Positions 27,961-33,525 of a DNA stretch of 33,525 nucleotides are shown here, piece after piece. The notes under the pieces are model-generated. The model made no database searches. It was not told the origin of the DNA and saw nothing but the letters and a program-made list of their open reading frames with translations. Origin of the DNA: Candidatus Ignatzschineria merdigallinarum. GTDB taxonomy: Bacteria; Pseudomonadota; Gammaproteobacteria; Cardiobacteriales; Wohlfahrtiimonadaceae. Made by a program: the position numbers and the translations under genes. The stretch covers positions 1 through 33,525 of the forward strand of contig DXHP01000070.1 in the NCBI GenBank assembly GCA_019113305.1, read 5' to 3'. Within the stretch, counting starts at the first letter, position 1, and every line of letters begins with the position of its first letter.

Positions 27961-29928
27961 CTAGCTTTCTTGCGTTACGCTATCGGTCTGTAATTGCTTA
28001 CGACCAATGCGATAACGCCTATCTAAAATCGACAATAATGCTGCGAATGAAATAATTAAACCGCCCAACCAAATCCAACGTACAAATGGTTTGACATAAA
28101 GTCGAATTGCCCACGCATTTTCCGCACGTTCTTCGGCCATTGCGACGTAAAGATCATCTATCAATGATGGACGAAGTGCCACTTCACTAATCGGCATTCC
28201 ACTTACTGTATACGTTCGCTTCTCGGGATACATCATTCGAAGCGGTTTCCCATTTTGATAAACCTGAATCGTCCCTTTCGTTCCGACATAGTTGGAGCCT
28301 TGAATATCTTCTAATGCTAATAACTCAAAGCCATATTCGCGCACTTGCACCGTTTCACCCACACGAACTAGGCGATCTTGCTCATCACTATAATGAGATG
28401 TCAGGGTAATACCAATAATCGTGACAACAAGTCCTAGATGCCCAAGATTCATTCCCCAACGAGATAATGTTTGACGTTTAATTGCTTGGAAGTAGTTATC
28501 ACTCTTACGACCATTCATCTTGATCTCAAAAAGAATGCCGAAAATCACCCAATAACTCAGAGTTAAACCTAACACTACCCATAAATCTAAACGTCCGACA
28601 TAGAGATAGTTGGTTGCAAATCCTAAGATAATAGAGCTAACAGCCATAATAATTAATGGCGTTTTAATACGACTAAACTTATCATCCTTGAAACGAAGTA
28701 ACGGCGTAAATCCTAAAACAACTAAAATCAACATCGTGATCGGCACGGTATATTCATTAAAATATCCTTCACCAACCGAGATTTTCCCAATCTGCAAGAT
28801 ATCAACAATAAGAGGATAGAGCGTTCCGAGTAATACCACAAAACACGCCACTGATAAGAAGATATTATTAAATAGGATTCCTGATTCTTTCGATACCAAA
28901 CTCAAATGCGACTCTTGGCGAATTTTGTGTGATCTAAAGAGTAAAAGAATAAACCCAAAGAGCGTCACTATCGCCAGTAACATCAAGATAAATTGTCCAC
29001 GTGAAGGATCTGCGGCAAATGAGTGAACCGAGGTTAATACACCAGAACGTACAAGGAAGGTTCCTAACACGCTTAAACAGAATGTTAAGATCGCGATAAT
29101 CACGGTCCAGAGTGTAAATGCTTTACGTTTTTCTGTTGCAGCTAAGGAGTGAATTAACGCAGCGCCTAAAATCCAAGGAATTAATGAGGCATTTTCTACC
29201 GGATCCCAGAACCACCAACCGCCCCAGCCTAGCTCATAGTAAGCCCACCAGCTACCAACGGTAATTCCTAATGTTAAAAATCCCCATGCTGCAAGTGCCC
29301 AAGGTCTTACCCAACGAATGGATAAACGATCAATATGTCCTGTCAGTAAAATCGCACACATAAAGGCATATGGCACGGCAAATCCAACATATCCCATATA
29401 AAGTAACGGCGGGTGAATGATCAAGCCTACATCTTGTAATAACGGGTTCAAATCACGACCATCATAAAGATCTAATGTCAGATTTCGTCCAAATGGATCT
29501 GACGTAAAAATTAAGAAAGCGATAAAACCAACGGTAATCCCACCTAAAACGGCCAATGTTGCTGATGATAATTCTAGCGGCATTTTACGCGTTACAAAAA
29601 CCACACCGAGCATCCACGCCGTTAATGTAAATACCCATAACAACATCGATCCTTCATGCCCGCCCCAAATTGCGGTGATTTTATAGATATCAGGAAGTTT
29701 GGTATTGGAGTTTTGGAAAACGTAAGAATAACTAAAATCACTAATCCAAAAGAGATGCCCTAAATACACAAATGAGAATCCCACAAGCACAAACAACCAG
29801 ATCGCTAACGGCCTTGCGCTATACATTAATTGAGGACTACGTAATTTAATGCCGATTAGCGGCAAGACAAAGAGTGCTATCGACACACCGAGCGCAAGAT
29901 AGAGCGCGAGTTGACCTAACGGAAGCAT
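27961..29928 (-). CDS. ccmF: Haem lyase CcmF
   Basis: WWD motif region WGGWWFWDPVENASLIPW; HPPLLYMGYVGFAVPYAF; GTFLVRSGVLTSVHSFA. Confidence 0.96.
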   Translation of the reverse strand: MLPLGQLALYLALGVSIALFVLPLIGIKLRSPQLMYSARPLAIWLFVLVGFSFVYLGHLFWISDFSYSYVFQNSNTKLPDIYKITAIWGGHEGSMLLWVFTLTAWMLGVVFVTRKMPLELSSATLAVLGGITVGFIAFLIFTSDPFGRNLTLDLYDGRDLNPLLQDVGLIIHPPLLYMGYVGFAVPYAFMCAILLTGHIDRLSIRWVRPWALAAWGFLTLGITVGSWWAYYELGWGGWWFWDPVENASLIPWILGAALIHSLAATEKRKAFTLWTVIIAILTFCLSVLGTFLVRSGVLTSVHSFAADPSRGQFILMLLAIVTLFGFILLLFRSHKIRQESHLSLVSKESGILFNNIFLSVACFVVLLGTLYPLIVDILQIGKISVGEGYFNEYTVPITMLILVVLGFTPLLRFKDDKFSRIKTPLIIMAVSSIILGFATNYLYVGRLDLWVVLGLTLSYWVIFGILFEIKMNGRKSDNYFQAIKRQTLSRWGMNLGHLGLVVTIIGITLTSHYSDEQDRLVRVGETVQVREYGFELLALEDIQGSNYVGTKGTIQVYQNGKPLRMMYPEKRTYTVSGMPISEVALRPSLIDDLYVAMAEERAENAWAIRLYVKPFVRWIWLGGLIISFAALLSILDRRYRIGRKQLQTDSVTQES

Positions 29929-29963
29929 AATAACCCTTAATAACGATTGATTGGGGGATCGAC

Positions 29964-30458
29964 TTAAATGTCTTTCTCTTTAAACGGATGACCTTGCGCT
30001 TCTAATGTTGCCGCAACTTCTGGTGGCATATATTCTTCATCATGTTTTGCCAGAATTTCTTCTGCCACAAACTGATTACCTTCCACTAATTTTCCGCGAG
30101 CAATAATCCCTTGCCCTTCTCTAAATAGATCCGGCAAAATTCCCTCATAACTCACAATAATTTGTTCAGAAGAACCGTCGACTAAAGCAAATTCCACGAC
30201 TAAAGAATCAGAGCCTTTATGTAACGTTCCAGGAACCACTAAACCACCCACACGAATCGTCTTATCTAACGGTGCTTCACCCGCATGTACTTGCTCAGGA
30301 GAGTAATAAAGATTCAAGTTATCTCTTGATGCAAACATGGCAAAACCAATCACTAAGAATGCGGCAACAATTACAGCAATCACCACATACATTCGTTGTT
30401 TCTGTCTCGGCGACATCATTCCGCGTTTCCCCGCGGCATTCATTTTTGCTAGACTCAT
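29964..30458 (-). CDS. ccmE: Haem chaperone CcmE
   Basis: N-terminal TM, OB-fold (IRVGGLVVPGTL), haem-binding HxxxY motif (LAKHDEEYMPPE). Confidence 0.95.
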   Translation of the reverse strand: MSLAKMNAAGKRGMMSPRQKQRMYVVIAVIVAAFLVIGFAMFASRDNLNLYYSPEQVHAGEAPLDKTIRVGGLVVPGTLHKGSDSLVVEFALVDGSSEQIIVSYEGILPDLFREGQGIIARGKLVEGNQFVAEEILAKHDEEYMPPEVAATLEAQGHPFKEKDI

Positions 30459-30616
30459 TTGATTAAACCCTCCCTAATCATTGCTCGTTTCAAACCTCGA
30501 CCTTCGCTTACTAATGCGATGATCAATCCGATAAGGCAAATAGCCACAAAGCCATAGCACGCCCAAACATAAACCGTATGCTTGCCCATATCTAAAAGAT
30601 TTAAAAATTCTGCCAT
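30455..30616 (-). CDS. ccmD: Haem exporter protein CcmD (53 aa, not in ORF track)
   Basis: Translates as MAEFLNLLDMGKHTVYVWACYGFVAICLIGLIIALVSEGRGLKRAMIREGLIK*; single TM and basic tail; 4-bp ATGA overlap with ccmE. Confidence 0.92.
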   Translation of the reverse strand: MAEFLNLLDMGKHTVYVWACYGFVAICLIGLIIALVSEGRGLKRAMIREGLIK

Positions 30617-30751
30617 GTAACAACCTCTAAATTAAATATCCTAAATCTGCTATAACGTCTCTTTCGTTCCCCGTCTACTTCTGTCGTCCATTGTCGATCA
30701 TTATGGTCTAAATATCACCCCTGATCAATTCATTCATGGTGGGAACGTTTT

Positions 30752-31528
30752 TTAATTTTTTGTATATACTTGCAAGAGTTGCTCTTTATAAATCAGATGC
30801 ACACTCTTAAGTAGAATATATCCTGCGGTAAACAAGACATACGCAATCATCATCAATACTAAAGGTTTTAACATTGCGGCATCTAAACTCGGGCCACCAG
30901 ATGCAAAAATCGTACTCTTTTGATGTAAAGTCGCAAATAGATAAACTGATGCTTTAATAATCGGCACAATCACAACACCGATAATCGCTAAAATAGAAAT
31001 TCCCATATTCGCTTTTTCACGATCTTCAAAGGCATTATCTAAGCCGATATAACCCAAATAGAGGAAAAAGAGAATTAATACAGATGTGAGCCGAACATCC
31101 CAAACCCACCAAGTTCCCCAAGTTGGAGCACCCCAAATAGCGCCTGTGACTAACGTAATTAATGTATAGACCGCGCCCAAGACAGCTGCAGATCGAGCAA
31201 TCACGGGGAATAATTTAATTCTAAAAATTAAAAATAAAACACTCAACGCTGCCATAAACATATATAACGCAGAAGAGAGAATTGCCGCAGGCACATGGAT
31301 GTACATAATACGAACGGTATCGCCTTGCTGATAATCTACTGGCGAATCAAACAGTCCGTAATAAAGACCGGCAATTGCAAATAATGCGCTAAGAATGAAT
31401 GCCCAAGGAATTAGTATTTTTGCAAACGGCACAAAGTATTTATAACTAATTAATCTTTTAAGGGCGCTAAATCGCGATTTTTTAACCGGTTTAGCAGAAG
31501 GCTTTTTTAATTGATCAACGTTGGTCAC
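30752..31528 (-). CDS. ccmC: Haem exporter protein CcmC
   Basis: WWD-type motif GAPTWGTWWVWDVRLTSVLILFFLYLGYI; MYIHVPAAILSSALYMFMA. Confidence 0.95.
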   Translation of the reverse strand: MTNVDQLKKPSAKPVKKSRFSALKRLISYKYFVPFAKILIPWAFILSALFAIAGLYYGLFDSPVDYQQGDTVRIMYIHVPAAILSSALYMFMAALSVLFLIFRIKLFPVIARSAAVLGAVYTLITLVTGAIWGAPTWGTWWVWDVRLTSVLILFFLYLGYIGLDNAFEDREKANMGISILAIIGVVIVPIIKASVYLFATLHQKSTIFASGGPSLDAAMLKPLVLMMIAYVLFTAGYILLKSVHLIYKEQLLQVYTKN

Positions 31529-31757
31529 AACAACCCTTTATTCAAAAAGTATTCTTAAGATCTCTCTATTTTAGGTTAGTCAGTATAACAAATCTTCAAT
31601 TATCGGCATTAAAAGAAATTGGATTGTTCTGATAAAAAAGGGCAATAGATCAAATTTGTCATGAATTTATTTCCTACAACCCCTGAATTTATATTTCAAT
31701 GATCACATGTTACTATGAAAGTTCATGACTTTTTTGCCACTTGGAGCACTGAAAACT

Positions 31758-32879
31758 ATGATAAAAACCATCATCGTCCTTAAAGAGACACTTCCTCTTG
31801 AGAAACGTGTGGCGCTCGACCCGAAAAATGTAGAACGTTTTATGAAAGCGGGATTTAAAGTAATCGTGATGCCGGATGCCGGGATCAATGCCTACTTTAG
31901 TAATGAAGCGTATGAGAAAGCGGGAGCAACGGTTGAAATGCCAGCATTTGATGAAGCAGCGATTATCGTTTCTATTAATGCCCCGTCAATAACTCTCTGT
32001 CAGCAATTTAAAGCAGGATCACTCCTAATCACAATGTTAGATCCTTATAACAATGTGGAACTCGTAGAAGCCCTTGCTAAAGCAAATGTTAATGCGATCT
32101 CTCTTGAATTCATCCCAAGAATTACGCGTGCACAAAGTATGGATGTTCTCTCTTCGCAAGCCACGATTTCTGGATATCAATCTGTACTTATCGGTGCGGA
32201 CTTATCCCCAAGATTCTTCCCAATGTTAACCACCGCTGCCGGTACCATTCGTCCGGCAAAAGTATTAGTAATCGGTGCGGGTGTTGCCGGATTGCAAGCG
32301 ATTGCAACGGCAAGACGTTTAGGCGCACAAGTAGAAGCATATGACATTCGTCCTGATGCGAAAGAACAAGTGGAATCACTAGGTGCAAAATTAGTGGATA
32401 CCGGTGTCAATGCTGCCGGAGAAGGAGGTTATGCGCGCGAGTTAACGCAAGAAGAGAAAGCACAACAAGCAGCGGCACTTGCGAAACATGTCAAAGAAGC
32501 GCATGTGATTATTACCACAGCGGCAATCCCTGGGAAACGCGCACCAATCATCATCACCAAAGAAATGGTGGAAGCGATGATGCCGGGCGCAGTCATTATT
32601 GATATGGCGGCGGAAACTGGTGGCAACTGTGAAGTAACGGTTCCTGGTGAAACGATTACACTCAACCATGTGACGATTAATGGTCCGTTGAATCTTCCTT
32701 CAACCGCATCGATTCATGCATCAGAGATGTTTTCTCAAAATATCTATAACTACTTAATCCCATTTGTGACTGAAGAAGGTCTTGTGCTTGATCTAGAAGA
32801 TGAAGTCGTTCAAGGCTCCCTCATCACGTATCAAGGTGAAGTTGTTTCTGATCGCATTAAAGCACTTATCACAGCGTAA
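31758..32879 (+). CDS. pntAA: NAD(P)+ transhydrogenase subunit alpha 1 (Re/Si-specific)
   Basis: IIVLKETLPLEKRVALDPKNVERFMKAG; NAD-binding VLVIGAGVAGLQAIATARRLGAQVEAYDIRPDAKEQVESLGAK. Start set to ATG at 31758. Confidence 0.92.
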   Translation: MIKTIIVLKETLPLEKRVALDPKNVERFMKAGFKVIVMPDAGINAYFSNEAYEKAGATVEMPAFDEAAIIVSINAPSITLCQQFKAGSLLITMLDPYNNVELVEALAKANVNAISLEFIPRITRAQSMDVLSSQATISGYQSVLIGADLSPRFFPMLTTAAGTIRPAKVLVIGAGVAGLQAIATARRLGAQVEAYDIRPDAKEQVESLGAKLVDTGVNAAGEGGYARELTQEEKAQQAAALAKHVKEAHVIITTAAIPGKRAPIIITKEMVEAMMPGAVIIDMAAETGGNCEVTVPGETITLNHVTINGPLNLPSTASIHASEMFSQNIYNYLIPFVTEEGLVLDLEDEVVQGSLITYQGEVVSDRIKALITA

Positions 32880-32896
32880 CACTCAAGGAGATTTTT

Positions 32897-33190
32897 ATGA
32901 TTACAGGATTTGCAGCGCTCTATATCGTTGTTCTTTCCGCCATTTTAGGATTTGAAGTGATCTCCCGCGTGCCGGCAATTCTTCATACACCTTTAATGTC
33001 TGGTTCAAACTTTATTCACGGCATTATCTTAGTTGGCGCCATGATTGCGCTCGGGCATGCAGATGGCTTCTTTCAAACAAGCCTTGCATTTATTGCGGTA
33101 GTTTTTGGGGCGATCAATGCTGTCGGCGGCTATTACGTCACGGACAGAATGCTCGAAATGTTCAAATCTAACAAAAAAGAGGAGAAATAA
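32897..33190 (+). CDS. pntAB: NAD(P)+ transhydrogenase subunit alpha 2 (membrane segment of split PntA)
   Basis: 97 aa membrane protein (FAALYIVVLSAILGFEVISRVPAILHTPLMSGSNFIHGIILVGAM); AAGGAGA RBS; between pntAA and pntB. Confidence 0.92.
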   Translation: MITGFAALYIVVLSAILGFEVISRVPAILHTPLMSGSNFIHGIILVGAMIALGHADGFFQTSLAFIAVVFGAINAVGGYYVTDRMLEMFKSNKKEEK

Positions 33191-33193
33191 TTC

Positions 33194-33525
33194 ATGGGAG
33201 CATTGATTGTAAACCTCGGCTATTTCGTTGCCGCTATTGTCTTTATCTATGCTTTAAAAAGCATGAGCCATCCATCAACTGCGCGCAAAGGCATTCATTA
33301 TGCCGGTATTGCAATGATTTTGGCAGTTGTGATTACCCTATTCCATCCAGATATCGTTCATAAATCATACTTTACGAATATCATTCTCATCGTGATTGCG
33401 ATTGCGATCGGTTTCTTCATCGCAAAACGCTCAGCACTCAAAGTTGAAATGACCGATATGCCACAAATGATCGCTATCTATAATGGCGTTGGTGGTGGAG
33501 CTGCTGCAATAATTGGTGCCATTGC
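33194..33525 (+). CDS. pntB: NAD(P)+ transhydrogenase subunit beta (3' truncated by window)
   Basis: MGALIVNLGYFVAAIVFIYALKSMSHPSTARKGIHYAGIAMILAVVITLF...MTDMPQMIAIYNGVGGGAAAIIGAIA, open to the window end; not in the ORF track. Confidence 0.92.
   Translation, partial: MGALIVNLGYFVAAIVFIYALKSMSHPSTARKGIHYAGIAMILAVVITLFHPDIVHKSYFTNIILIVIAIAIGFFIAKRSALKVEMTDMPQMIAIYNGVGGGAAAIIGAI

Noticed and set aside
32880-32896. Possible frameshift or pseudogenisation of pntA
   Set aside because: Clean stop, RBS and a new ATG separate pntAA and pntAB; three-gene transhydrogenases are known.
1-33525. Defence island, prophage, integron or biosynthetic cluster
   Set aside because: All sizeable ORFs are assigned to respiratory, metabolic, efflux or maturation functions; no integrase, transposase, toxin-antitoxin or nuclease genes were recognised.

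Overview
The window looks like an ordinary housekeeping and respiratory chromosomal region of an AT-rich gammaproteobacterium; the lineage is inferred from gene content and style only. Left to right it contains: the 3' end of a gluconate 2-dehydrogenase-type operon (small subunit, GMC flavoprotein, tri-haem cytochrome c); a complete cyoABCDE bo3 quinol oxidase operon; a YdfG-like SDR; an M19 dipeptidase; AdhP-type alcohol dehydrogenase (-); an outer-membrane beta-barrel protein (-); alanine racemase (-); a GST-family protein (-); YgfZ and a 6-phosphofructokinase (+); RidA (+); a MarR-RND efflux operon (-); a complete Ccm cytochrome c maturation operon in the order C-D-E-F-G-H-I-A-B (-), including a 53-aa CcmD absent from the ORF track; and a split proton-translocating transhydrogenase pntAA-pntAB-pntB (+, truncated at the window end). 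I saw no phage, CRISPR, tRNA or defence locus. The most unusual signal is non-coding: a diverged family of roughly 95-140 bp intergenic repeats with MITE-like or structured-RNA-like dyad symmetry. It has at least seven full or partial copies, all in the same orientation, spread over 15 kb in six intergenic gaps, including one head-to-tail tandem pair. A second clear signal is a perfect 8-3-8 palindrome overlapping a near-consensus sigma70 promoter upstream of the marR-efflux operon.
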